Positions 7,302-15,560 of a DNA stretch of 64,000 bases are shown one piece after another. The notes under the pieces are model-generated. The model made no database searches, was not told the origin of the DNA, and saw only the letters and a program-made list of their open reading frames with translations. How positions within the stretch are numbered: position 1 is the first letter of the stretch; every line of letters starts with the position of its first letter. Location of the stretch: NCBI RefSeq assembly GCF_023715585.1, contig NZ_JAMBOK010000001.1:1612001-1676000 (forward strand). Direction: 5' to 3'. This DNA comes from Sporosarcina luteola (lineage in GTDB: Bacteria > Bacillota > Bacilli > Bacillales_A > Planococcaceae). A program made the position numbers and the translations under genes.

Positions 7302-10300
7302 TCAACTCTCCAACAAAACCAAATCATCCATCGTAATTTCTTTTTCCAACGTAGGTTTCTCCTGCTCATTGCTCGCCACAGCCATTCGATAATCGACTTT
7401 ACGCGTCATTTCTTTCGCGATCTTTTTCGCAAGACCCGCATTCCCGAAACTACTATCACGACGTGCATAAACCTCTTCATAGTGATTCACTAACGCACGC
7501 TTCGCTTCATCTGTCATTCCATACCCTTCGATATAAAGCTCAGTAATCTCCATTAATTCCTCTGGTGTATAATCTTCAAAATGGAGTGTTAGTCCGAAAC
7601 GTCGGCGAAGACCAGCGTTGCTATCCAGGAAACGATTCATTTCATCTTCGTACCCTGCCGCAATGACTAAAAACTCGCCTTGTCGATCGGACATTTTTTT
7701 CAGCAACACTTCTACTGCTTTTTTCCCGAAATCATTCTCGCCACCACTCGCAAGTGTGTAGGCTTCATCAATAAACAACGCACTACCCATCGACCGTTCA
7801 ATCTGCTGTGCTGTCAGCTTTTCCGTTTCACCAATATGACTGCCGACTAAATCGCTACGATCCACTTCAATCAGATCGCCTCGCGTCAACAATCCTAGCG
7901 CTTGATAAATACCCGCAAGTACACGGCCGACTTCCGTTTTACCCGTTCCCGGTTTACCGATCAACAACGTGTGATTCATCAATTTGTCCACAGAATGATT
8001 TTCGCGCCTGTAATATCTCATTAACTCAATCATTTCATCAATCTCAGCCTTCACCGTATCCAGACCGATAAACTGATGGAGTTCCGCACGTTTCTCAGCA
8101 AGCAAAACCTCATCAATCGGCACTTCAAACGTCTTCTCTTCACACTCTGACACCGCTTGGACAATATCTTCCTCTTCAAACGTCGTCAATACTTCTTCCG
8201 TCCATTGCTCACGCGGAAGTTTCGCAATTCTCATCGACTGCGCAAGCGCGATTTGATCGTAAAGCTTACGTACCATTCGGGCGTTACTAAATGTTTCATC
8301 ACGCAGCCGATAGCGTTCAACGAACTCCTCATACACCGCTTGCTTCGCAGCAGGAGTCAGCGTATAGCTTCCTTCGCATTGCACTAAGAAGATTTCCAAC
8401 AACTCATCCGGCGTATAGTCTTGGAAGGTGATCTTTTCCGTAAAACGATCTTTCAATCCAGGATTAGATGCAAGGAACCGATCCATATCTTCCGTATAAC
8501 CCGCCGCGATAACAATAAATTCACCACGGGCATTTTCCATTGCGGGAAGCAACGTTTCAATGACTTTCTTACCGAAATCTTTACTCGAGTTGCCACTAGA
8601 TACAAGCGTATACGCTTCGTCTATAAAGAGCACGCCGCCCATTGCTTCCTTAATAATCACTTTCGTACGTTCTTCTGATTCACCGACATGTGTGCCAACG
8701 AGATCCTCTCGCTCCACTTCAATTACGTGCCCTGTCTTCAAAAGACCTAGTTCCTTAAAAATCTGACCGATAAGGCGAGCGACTGTCGTTTTGCCAGTAC
8801 CCGGATTCCCTTGAAAGACCATATGGGGAGCTACCATCGGGTTAACTTTCATGCCACGCTCTAATTTGAATTGATTAATCTCCGCCAAGTTTTTAAACTC
8901 TTGGATTTTGTTTTTCACATCTTCCAGTCCAATAAAACCGGTCAACGCATTCATCGTAACGTTCACTGCATCTGTAGTATTTGTGTCTACAGTCGAGGCA
9001 CTTCCAGTACTACCGCCCAACTTACTCGTGATCGGCGGAATCTGTAAGTCCGTATTCGTCAGCACAGGAACGCTGTCATCCCAACGAACTAAATCTCCTG
9101 CCCGGTTTTCCTTAAATGAACAACCGTCAAGAACCGGAACCGAACGCTCGAGCCGCAGCCCAGCCTTCTTTCCATTCATCACTTGGACCGAATTGAATAC
9201 AGCATTCGAACAATCTTGCAAGATGATTTGATCATCAAGATGGCCGTGTACGCGCGTTTCAGTCACTTCCGTACGCTCCACCTGACTGAATTCAATTCCT
9301 GACGATTGACCATCATAGATTTCACACTCCGTTATAAACACTTCTGCACATTCCGTTGCGCGTACTTGCGCTCGCTTATGATTGAACACAATCGTCCGTT
9401 CCAAAGAAACAACTACTTCAGGACCTGCAAGTATGCCGTTCTTATCGCCACTCGAGATTTTACAATCGGTTATTTCCGCTTTCGCCGCACCATTTACTAA
9501 CACATTCGATCCTTTATGACCGAAGATAATGCAATTGGCTGCGGTCAACTCGGATTCTTTCGCGGATACCCCTGCACTATCTCCACTCTTCACTTCCGTC
9601 GCCGACAAATTGACGTCAGATTGGTCAGAAGCAAAAATCTGTACACCACGATGATGGCTAATCAAAGAATCCGATATGTTCACTTGACTACTCGTCGCGT
9701 AAACCCCTTTATTGTTTCCACTCTCAATTTCACAATCCCGAATCGTCAAAACGCTTTGATGAAACGCAGACATTTGCGTCAGCTGATTGTACTTCACTTC
9801 ACAATCGATGAGTGTACAAGTCGAATTTCCAGACACAATCCCTCTAGACTTGCCCGATAGGATTTCTGTTTTCGTCATCAAAACGGTGCTCTGTTCGTTA
9901 CACGTAATGTGGTCACCTGTTTGATTTTTAAAGAGGGAGTCTGCTAATTCAACTGCTGAACGACTGACGTTCATTCCTTCAGCTTCACCATTTTCAAACG
10001 TACTCGACTCGACTTCAATTTGGGATCCATTCATAACTGCCACATGCTCGAGTCGTTGGTTTTTAAAAGCACAATTTTTCAGAACACCCGTCGATTGATC
10101 ACAATAAATCCCTTGGGCATGTCCAACGTAAAAATTCGTCGTTTCTACATCCATCGAACTGTCTTGTTCCAAACGGAGCTGAACCCCACGATTTCCGACG
10201 AATGAACTTTTGGTAATCGTTGCTCGACTCGTTTCAGACAAACAAAGGCCTTCTTCTTGCCCACTTAAAATTCCGGAACTCGCGATCGCGACTTCTCCCC

Positions 10301-10784
10301 CCGCGCGCACACGAATTTGCGCAGTCTTGATTGTGTCTTCCACGATGCATTCAAACAAAGACAATCGCCCTAAAACGTCAATTCCCTGTATGTTTTTTTG
10401 AAATGTCGAATTGCTTACAGATACTTTTGCAGCCGCCTCCACTCGCATAGCGACTCCTTGAATCTCAGAGAAAAGACAATGATGAAGCGTTGCATCTCCT
10501 GATTCGATATGTATACCACAGTCAACTGGACCAGTGCTTCCTCCAAAACTGATCGATTCGATACGCACTTCTTCAGTTGTCGCGATACGAACACTTCCAG
10601 TTACACGAACTGAACTAGCAACACTATCTGAACTTCGAAGAACGAGCAGCTTATCGATCGTTACATGTTCATCATAAATGCCCGTACCCACTTCCACGGT
10701 ATCACCTGGCAGCGCGGCCATTACTGCAGCCTGAATGGTTTTATAGCTGGATGCACCGCGCCGTGATACTTGTATAATCGCCAC
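7302..10784 (-). CDS. Beta-helix fused to two CbxX/CfqX (SpoVK-type) AAA+ ATPase modules
   Basis: 1160 aa from a GTG at 10784, which has AAGGTGG 8 nt upstream; the frame also opens 20 codons earlier without an RBS. Residues about 15-590 are a chain of right-handed parallel beta-helix repeats of roughly 23 residues (for example VEVGTGIYDEHVTIDKLLVL, SGDKNGILAGPEVVVSLERT). Then come two AAA+ modules with Walker A GNPGTGKTTVAR and GKPGTGKTEVGR and Walker B GGVLFIDEAYTL and GSALFIDEAYTL. AAA+ rings of this type remodel protein substrates; the beta-helix probably recognises a partner or polymer. There is no signal peptide, so it is cytosolic. It stands alone between two repeat copies; partner and function are unknown. 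Confidence 0.9.
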   Translation of the reverse strand: MAIIQVSRRGASSYKTIQAAVMAALPGDTVEVGTGIYDEHVTIDKLLVLRSSDSVASSVRVTGSVRIATTEEVRIESISFGGSTGPVDCGIHIESGDATLHHCLFSEIQGVAMRVEAAAKVSVSNSTFQKNIQGIDVLGRLSLFECIVEDTIKTAQIRVRAGGEVAIASSGILSGQEEGLCLSETSRATITKSSFVGNRGVQLRLEQDSSMDVETTNFYVGHAQGIYCDQSTGVLKNCAFKNQRLEHVAVMNGSQIEVESSTFENGEAEGMNVSRSAVELADSLFKNQTGDHITCNEQSTVLMTKTEILSGKSRGIVSGNSTCTLIDCEVKYNQLTQMSAFHQSVLTIRDCEIESGNNKGVYATSSQVNISDSLISHHRGVQIFASDQSDVNLSATEVKSGDSAGVSAKESELTAANCIIFGHKGSNVLVNGAAKAEITDCKISSGDKNGILAGPEVVVSLERTIVFNHKRAQVRATECAEVFITECEIYDGQSSGIEFSQVERTEVTETRVHGHLDDQIILQDCSNAVFNSVQVMNGKKAGLRLERSVPVLDGCSFKENRAGDLVRWDDSVPVLTNTDLQIPPITSKLGGSTGSASTVDTNTTDAVNVTMNALTGFIGLEDVKNKIQEFKNLAEINQFKLERGMKVNPMVAPHMVFQGNPGTGKTTVARLIGQIFKELGLLKTGHVIEVEREDLVGTHVGESEERTKVIIKEAMGGVLFIDEAYTLVSSGNSSKDFGKKVIETLLPAMENARGEFIVIAAGYTEDMDRFLASNPGLKDRFTEKITFQDYTPDELLEIFLVQCEGSYTLTPAAKQAVYEEFVERYRLRDETFSNARMVRKLYDQIALAQSMRIAKLPREQWTEEVLTTFEEEDIVQAVSECEEKTFEVPIDEVLLAEKRAELHQFIGLDTVKAEIDEMIELMRYYRRENHSVDKLMNHTLLIGKPGTGKTEVGRVLAGIYQALGLLTRGDLIEVDRSDLVGSHIGETEKLTAQQIERSMGSALFIDEAYTLASGGENDFGKKAVEVLLKKMSDRQGEFLVIAAGYEDEMNRFLDSNAGLRRRFGLTLHFEDYTPEELMEITELYIEGYGMTDEAKRALVNHYEEVYARRDSSFGNAGLAKKIAKEMTRKVDYRMAVASNEQEKPTLEKEITMDDLVLLES

Positions 10785-10821
10785 GTATCTTCCCACCTTC
10801 CATTTGAACTTTAGCGTTTTT

Positions 10822-11019
10822 TCACTTTGTGTTTTTACAACCACTAGTAGTAATCGAACGAATGCTTCTATTCATTAAGTATACTAGCAAGCAGAGGGGC
10901 AGAGCAAAGAACTGCTCTTTTATAAAAGTACATAGCAAAAAAAGACAGATCCAGATGACTGTCTTTATAATTTCTCTTTTGTTAATCGCGTCATAGAGAC
11001 ACCGAATCCATGCAATCAT
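10822..11019 (-). CDS. Possible small membrane protein, 65 aa
   Basis: An ATG at 11019 opens a frame with two hydrophobic segments (TVIWICLFLLCTFI and FFALPLCLLVYLM) separated by a charged turn. The RBS is weak (GCGGGATG overlaps the start). The frame extends upstream into repeat copy E, so the longer version is not credible. It could be a tiny membrane protein cotranscribed with the AAA+ gene 37 bp downstream, or chance. Confidence 0.3.
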   Translation of the reverse strand: MIAWIRCLYDAINKREIIKTVIWICLFLLCTFIKEQFFALPLCLLVYLMNRSIRSITTSGCKNTK

Positions 11020-11038
11020 CCCGCATAACTCAGTGAAA

Positions 11039-11085
11039 GATACCAGGTTCTGAAACAACTTTAAATTCAATGAGAACCTGGTACT
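11039..11085. repeat. Palindromic repeat copy E
   Basis: GATACCAGGTTCTGAAACAA and, at the right, AATGAGAACCTGGTACTC give perfect ACCAGGTTCT/AGAACCTGGT arms around ACTTTAAATTC. It lies about 250 bp upstream of the AAA+ start. Confidence 0.85.
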
Positions 11086-11358
11086 CGAAATTCACTTTGG
11101 AAACATAAGACAACCATTAGCTTGAATAGAATGATAGGAAAGCGATAGTAAAACCGCAATATAATATTTTGTAGTTTTTAATAACCTTTATAGATATGAT
11201 ATCTATATTTACATTACCTAGTCCATTTGAATTCCCTGTAATTTAAACCGCTGTCGCTATATAAGAATGTGCCTGACTTAAAAGTGATCATGAATAAGTA
11301 TGAACAAATACATTTACTTATCATATACCATTTTTAACCAACAGGCGAGATTGAGAAT
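11086..11358. other. Intergenic, nothing identified
   Basis: AT-rich; no ORF with an RBS and no strong hairpin seen. Confidence 0.4.
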
Positions 11359-11565
11359 ATGAAAATATCAACTGTCGAGATACGTGACAAATATGAGGTT
11401 TACTTTAAGGACAGATACGAAGCTGGATCAATTTCAGAAAGGATTGGAGCTCTATTTGATTATATTAAAGGTGAAGGGGGGCTAATTCAAGAAGTTGGGC
11501 GAAAGGATTTCAGGGTACTATTTATTGAGAAGCTCTGTCGCTCTATGTTTGGAAAGTTAGCTTAG
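11359..11565 (+). CDS. Short hypothetical ORF, 68 aa
   Basis: An ATG preceded by GGCGAGATTGAGAAT (weak RBS) encodes a charged soluble peptide (VEIRDKYEVYFKDRYEAGSI, IGALFDYIKGEGGLIQEVGR). The composition is coding-like but short, and downstream sequence contains only fragments, so it may be the start of a decayed gene. Confidence 0.35.
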   Translation: MKISTVEIRDKYEVYFKDRYEAGSISERIGALFDYIKGEGGLIQEVGRKDFRVLFIEKLCRSMFGKLA

Positions 11566-11981
11566 AGAGGATATGATAAAAATGGATCTATTGATTTTCA
11601 TTATTGGTGCTTCTGGTGAATTTATACCACATATTTATACACAGTTTTCTGTTGCGTTTAAGGTATCTTGGCAGAAGGTTCTATGTTCCTGTAGTTCCAG
11701 AAAACAAGTAATCCGGTCAAACTTAAATTTGTCGCTTTAATAATAAAAACATTTAAAAAGGTAATAAGAACAATCCCGAATACAATTAATGCCGGGACTT
11801 AGAACCATACCAGACTTGCAGGAACCATCCATATCGTACTCTTATACTCCTATTTTTTTGACAGGGTTATTTTTCATTAAGTTAGTTTGTCGACCCACGT
11901 TGAAACTTATAGATTAACTACTAATACACAATGTGTTGAATACTTTTTTATATTAGATTCAATTATATTTCCTGATATGGC
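11566..11981. other. Intergenic with fragmentary ORFs
   Basis: A 52-codon ATG frame at 11582 (MDLLIFIIGASGEFIPHIYT and on) looks like the beginning of a membrane protein, but it loses coding character within 30 residues. No complete gene is supported. Confidence 0.3.
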
Positions 11982-12020
11982 AAAAGCCTTCTAACCGAAA
12001 GCGGTTAGAAGGCTTTTTTT
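11982..12020. terminator. Strong hairpin terminator
   Basis: AAAAGCCTTCTAACCG at 11982-11997 pairs perfectly with CGGTTAGAAGGCTTTT at 12002-12017 around a four-base loop, with a further T-run. It works best on the plus strand. No clear upstream gene remains, consistent with loss of the gene it served. Confidence 0.85.
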
Positions 12021-12055
12021 CATATACAGTCATTGGAATAGGATTTTTTAAAGTC

Positions 12056-12074
12056 GGAACCAGGTTCTGGAACT
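12056..12074. repeat. Half copy (F1) of the palindrome
   Basis: GGAACCAGGTTCTGGAAC is one arm only; the centre and opposite arm are missing. It is the first member of a three-element cluster beside the RAYT gene. Confidence 0.7.
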
Positions 12075-12080
12075 ATAAAA

Positions 12081-12127
12081 GGTACCTGGTTCTGAATCAA
12101 TTCAGAATTCAATGAGAACCTGGAACC
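12081..12127. repeat. Palindromic repeat copy F2
   Basis: GGTACCTGGTTCTGAATCAA and ATGAGAACCTGGAACC enclose AATTCAGAATTCA. It is the most complete copy in the cluster 3' of the RAYT gene. Confidence 0.85.
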
Positions 12128-12137
12128 ATAAACTAAA

Positions 12138-12185
12138 GGTACCAGGTCTAAAACAATTTGTAATTCAATAAGAATCTCGTATCAT
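12138..12185. repeat. Palindromic repeat copy F3
   Basis: GGTACCAGGTCTAAAACAAT at the left and AATAAGAATCTCGTATCAT at the right. The left arm is intact and the right arm has drifted. It ends 31 bp from the stop codon of the RAYT gene. Confidence 0.75.
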
Positions 12186-12215
12186 CGAGGAGGTTCACAC
12201 CTTTAGGTGCGCCGT

Positions 12216-12806
12216 TTAAAATTCATTTCCAAGGTATTCTGAACCTTTTACTCCCCTTTCCCGACAATACCTCGCATATCCCCTCCCCGTCTTCTCCCAC
12301 CCAACCGGCAATAAGGACGGCAATAACTTCAGATGTAAAAATACATGTGGGCTTTTCTGTTCATAAAAATAATATTGATAAGATGAATAGCTATATTGTT
12401 CCATCGAATCGACCATCGGCTCTTTCGTTTCAATGGGGTTCCTATGTATATACGATCCAACATTCAATAATCCGATTGGATCGACAATCTCTTTTGAGTA
12501 ATATCTGTTTTGATAGATTTGACCAACGTAGTTGTATTTTTTGCGGTAATAGTCACTGTACCGACGATTAAGTCGCATCATAATTTTCCCAAGTGGCACG
12601 ATAGGTGAACGTATCAGCAAGTGGACGTGGTTAGACACGATGCAATATGCATACAAATCGAATGGATATTTGCTATTTACAAAGTTCAGGTTCCTAAAAT
12701 ATTCATACATATCCCGTTCAGTATTGAATATGTTCTGTCGGTTGTTGCCCCGGACAATGATGTGATAGAAGCCGTTCGGATGCCACCCCCTCTTTTTATT
12801 AGCCAC
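12216..12806 (-). CDS. REP-associated tyrosine transposase-like protein (Y1/IS200-like, RAYT)
   Basis: 196 aa. Y1 HUH transposase fold: the opening GFYHIIVRGNNRQNIF, metal-binding HVH at residues 60-62 (CIVSNHVHLLIRS), and the nucleophile region GQIYQNRYYSKEIVD with Tyr at about 102-103. The later SYIHRNPIETK is also typical. This is the domestic RAYT type of stand-alone enzyme, which cuts single-stranded hairpins in REP-like palindromes; no IS ends or TnpB lie nearby. The GTG start has AGGTGG six bases upstream and overlaps the last codons of the comM pseudogene. Three palindromes lie immediately 3'. All key residues seem intact, so it is likely functional. Confidence 0.9.
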   Translation of the reverse strand: MANKKRGWHPNGFYHIIVRGNNRQNIFNTERDMYEYFRNLNFVNSKYPFDLYAYCIVSNHVHLLIRSPIVPLGKIMMRLNRRYSDYYRKKYNYVGQIYQNRYYSKEIVDPIGLLNVGSYIHRNPIETKEPMVDSMEQYSYSSYQYYFYEQKSPHVFLHLKLLPSLLPVGWEKTGRGYARYCRERGVKGSEYLGNEF

Positions 12807-13725
12807 CTACAACCACCTCGGACTTATATCCATGAATGGCTGATGCTATCCGTAGATAATCTATCGCTTCTGAAATAGAAGCCTCGCTGATGGATTGTTC
12901 ACCCACCAAGTCAGCAATCGTTCTTGCAATCCTGATCAGTTTGACCATTGTCCGATTGCTCCATCTTTCCTTGAAACAAATGGATTGGATGAAACGTTCC
13001 TGCTCATCCGACAGCATGGCTGCTGCCATTAGCTTGGATACCGGTACATTCCCATTTAAGTTGAACGGAGGAATATCGCTTCCTCTGTCTCTCCCATGCA
13101 GCAGTGACACGTTTACGGATGACAGAAGAGGACTCCACTTGGTTGTTATTAAATACGCCGACACTTTTTAACGTGAGGATAAAGTTGATCCTGTTCAATA
13201 AAGGTCCGGAAGCTTTCAACTGATAAGATGTAATTTGGGCAGGTGTGCAGGTGCAGTAGCGCTCATTGGACCCAAAATAACCGCACGGGCAAGGGTTTGT
13301 GGCCGCTACTAAAATGAAAGCAGAAGAGTACGTTACGGACTGCCTCAAACGATTAATGGTCACTTCCCCAATCTCCATCGGTTGACGAAGCATATCAAGC
13401 GCCTTCCTCGAAAACTCACCAAGTTCCTCCAAAAACAAAACCCCTTGGTGCGCCAGTGAAATTTCTCCTGGTCTAGGAAACTTCCCTCCACCAATGAGCG
13501 AAACGGAAGAAGCGGAATGAAGCGGGCACGGTACGGCGGTCGTTTCGAAAACCCTCTTTCTTCTTGTGCCAAATGATAAATTCCATAAGTTTCAAGCATA
13601 CTTTCATCCGGATAAATCGGTCAGAATGGTGTGAAAAGAGTCCGCAAGCAATGTTTTCCCCCACCCCGGTGGTCCATTCAACAAAACATGATGACCTCCC
13701 GCGGCTGCAATCTCCATTTCGACAA
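12799..13725 (-). pseudogene. comM/yifB-type Mg-chelatase-like ATPase pseudogene
   Basis: Pieces of a YifB/ComM-type AAA+ ATPase appear in order but in different frames: EIAAAGGHHVLLNGPPGWGK (Walker A, about 13720-13650), GIYHLAQEERGFSKRP, then VSLIGGGKFPRPGEISLAHQ, VAATNPCPCGYFGSNERYC and CTCTPAQITSYQLKASGPLL, and finally IRIARTIADLVGEQSIS. At least three frameshifts (near 13620, 13540 and 13090) are needed to join them, and the N-terminal third is gone. ComM acts in natural transformation (branch-migration helicase) in other bacteria. The stop codon overlaps the RAYT start by eight bases, suggesting the two were once translationally coupled. Confidence 0.85.
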
Positions 13726-13745
13726 GTAGCTAAATATTTTTACTG

Positions 13746-14368
13746 CCAATCTATGCATTTCCTGCTTGTCAAATACAATCCTAATTAATGAAGCAGTAAT
13801 AATAACCTGGCACCGAAATCTAATTTTAAATGTTGCAGGAGTCGAGCCCCTTCCTAGACAAAAAAGACGAAGTTGATGTGCGGGTAATTGACGGCATTTT
13901 TTTCCGCGCATAGTGCTGATTTGCCTTCGCTACCCCCGTTTGAACATGACAGCGGTCCCCATTTACTTTTGTTGATAATTTGTTTCGTTCATAGCCATTT
14001 GATCCCCTTCCTTTCCCTACCACTAAAACGCTCAAACATGGTACCTTTATTGATAATCAAGGGTAAGAGAAAGAAATCTTCTTAGCTACGGAGTTTGGTC
14101 CAAGCGTGTAATTGAGGCAATGTGTGCCCATTCATTATACAGAGATATGAATTGGTAATCGCCTGTCGTTCGCTGGTACAATTGTTGGCATTTGGTGGTA
14201 AGAAAGATTTTAGAGATTGTACATTTCATCGGGCGTAATCAACCACTGACACCCAGATTGTTAGTTATTTGAATCCAAAATATACCGATACCTGCCAATA
14301 CTATTAGATAAAGATTAATTGATCTAAGAGGATTCTTTCAAAAAGTGTATAGACCTATTTAATCATTA
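13746..14368. other. Intergenic, about 620 bp, no intact gene
   Basis: Several short frames are present but none has both an RBS and coding character. A fragment CCTGGCACC near 13806 could be a worn half-arm of the dispersed palindrome. This is the border between the accessory segment and the polysaccharide locus. Confidence 0.4.
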
Positions 14369-14401
14369 CAAAAAACCGCCAGACCATTATGGCCCAGCGG
14401 T
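14369..14401 (-). terminator. Terminator of the polysaccharide operon after galE
   Basis: ACCGC (14375-14379) pairs with GCGGT (14397-14401), with an inner CCATTATGG hairpin; on the minus strand the stem is followed by a six-U run encoded at 14374-14369. Confidence 0.7.
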
Positions 14402-14408
14402 AATTTTT

Positions 14409-15404
14409 TTATTCCTTATGATTTTTCTCGAATCGCCAGGCATCTCGACACATCGCTATAAGATCACGTTTTGCAGTCCAACCTAGTTCTTGTTTTGCTT
14501 TTGAAGCATCTGCATAGCATAAAGCGATATCTCCAGGTCTCCGCTCTACGACCTCATAGGGAATTTTAATACCATTAGCTTCTTCAAAAGCTTTCACTAA
14601 TTCTAGTACACTGGTTCCTTTTCCGGTTCCCAAGTTATAAACATGAACACCTTCAGTTAGATTTTCCAATGCCGCAACATGACCCTCAGCAAGATCTACT
14701 ACATGAATATAATCTCGAATCCCCGTGCCATCCACCGTTGGGTAATCGTTTCCATACATACATAATTTCTCAAGTCTTCCTTTTGCTACTTGAGTAACAT
14801 ATGGCATAAGATTATTGGGAATGCCACTAGGTGTTTCACCAATTAAACCACTTTCATGTGCACCTACAGGATTAAAATACCGAAGGATTGATACTGAAAA
14901 AGCAGGGTTTGCGTTGGCGATATCAGTCAAAATACGCTCGCTCATAGCCTTAGTTTCACCATAAGGATTAGTTGTGGGTAGGAGAATCATTGTTTCTTCA
15001 AATGGCACCTTATTATCCCCGTACACTGTCGCTGATGAGCTAAAGATAAAACGATTTACACCATATTTCTGACAAGCTTTTGTAAGAACCATAGTACTTA
15101 CTATGTTATTGTAATAATATTCTAGTGGATTTCTAACCGATTCATCAATTGCTTTAAGGCCGGCAAAATGAATTACACCATCTATATCATGATTAGAAAA
15201 AATGATGTCTACTGCTTCTTCATCGGTAACGTCTATTTCATAGAATGTTATTTCTTTATTTGTTATTTTCTTTATTCCATCTATGCTTTCTACCTTACTG
15301 TTACAAAGATTATCTGCAATTATTACGTTATGACCCGCTTCTTGTAAAGCAACACATGTATGTGAGGCGATATATCCTGCTCCACCAGTAACAAGTATGT
15401 TCAT
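14409..15404 (-). CDS. galE: UDP-glucose 4-epimerase
   Basis: 331 aa, normal length. Extended short-chain dehydrogenase: NAD-binding GGAGYIASHT at residues 7-16, FSSSATVYG with the catalytic Ser, and NPYGETK with the Tyr-x-x-x-Lys pair near residues 148-152, followed by ILRYFNPVGAHESG. It interconverts UDP-Glc and UDP-Gal, supplying galactose (or GalNAc) donors for the upstream polysaccharide genes. It is the last gene on the minus strand, 157 bp after the polymerase gene, and is followed by a terminator. Confident family call; precise substrate inferred. Confidence 0.95.
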   Translation of the reverse strand: MNILVTGGAGYIASHTCVALQEAGHNVIIADNLCNSKVESIDGIKKITNKEITFYEIDVTDEEAVDIIFSNHDIDGVIHFAGLKAIDESVRNPLEYYYNNIVSTMVLTKACQKYGVNRFIFSSSATVYGDNKVPFEETMILLPTTNPYGETKAMSERILTDIANANPAFSVSILRYFNPVGAHESGLIGETPSGIPNNLMPYVTQVAKGRLEKLCMYGNDYPTVDGTGIRDYIHVVDLAEGHVAALENLTEGVHVYNLGTGKGTSVLELVKAFEEANGIKIPYEVVERRPGDIALCYADASKAKQELGWTAKRDLIAMCRDAWRFEKNHKE

Positions 15405-15560
15405 TACTGTCCCCCCATATTTTATCTAGGTACTGTAATTATACCTTTGTATCAACATAAATTCCGTAGAGCCTCACTTGAAGACTAGGCACCGACAACT
15501 ACCAAATAAATTAATAAAAAGTGCTATACATTCGAATTTATATAGATGTTTTTAATACAT

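Noticed and set aside
13800..13830. Half copy of the palindrome (CCTGGCACC)
   Set aside because: Nine bases only, without a matching centre or opposite arm.
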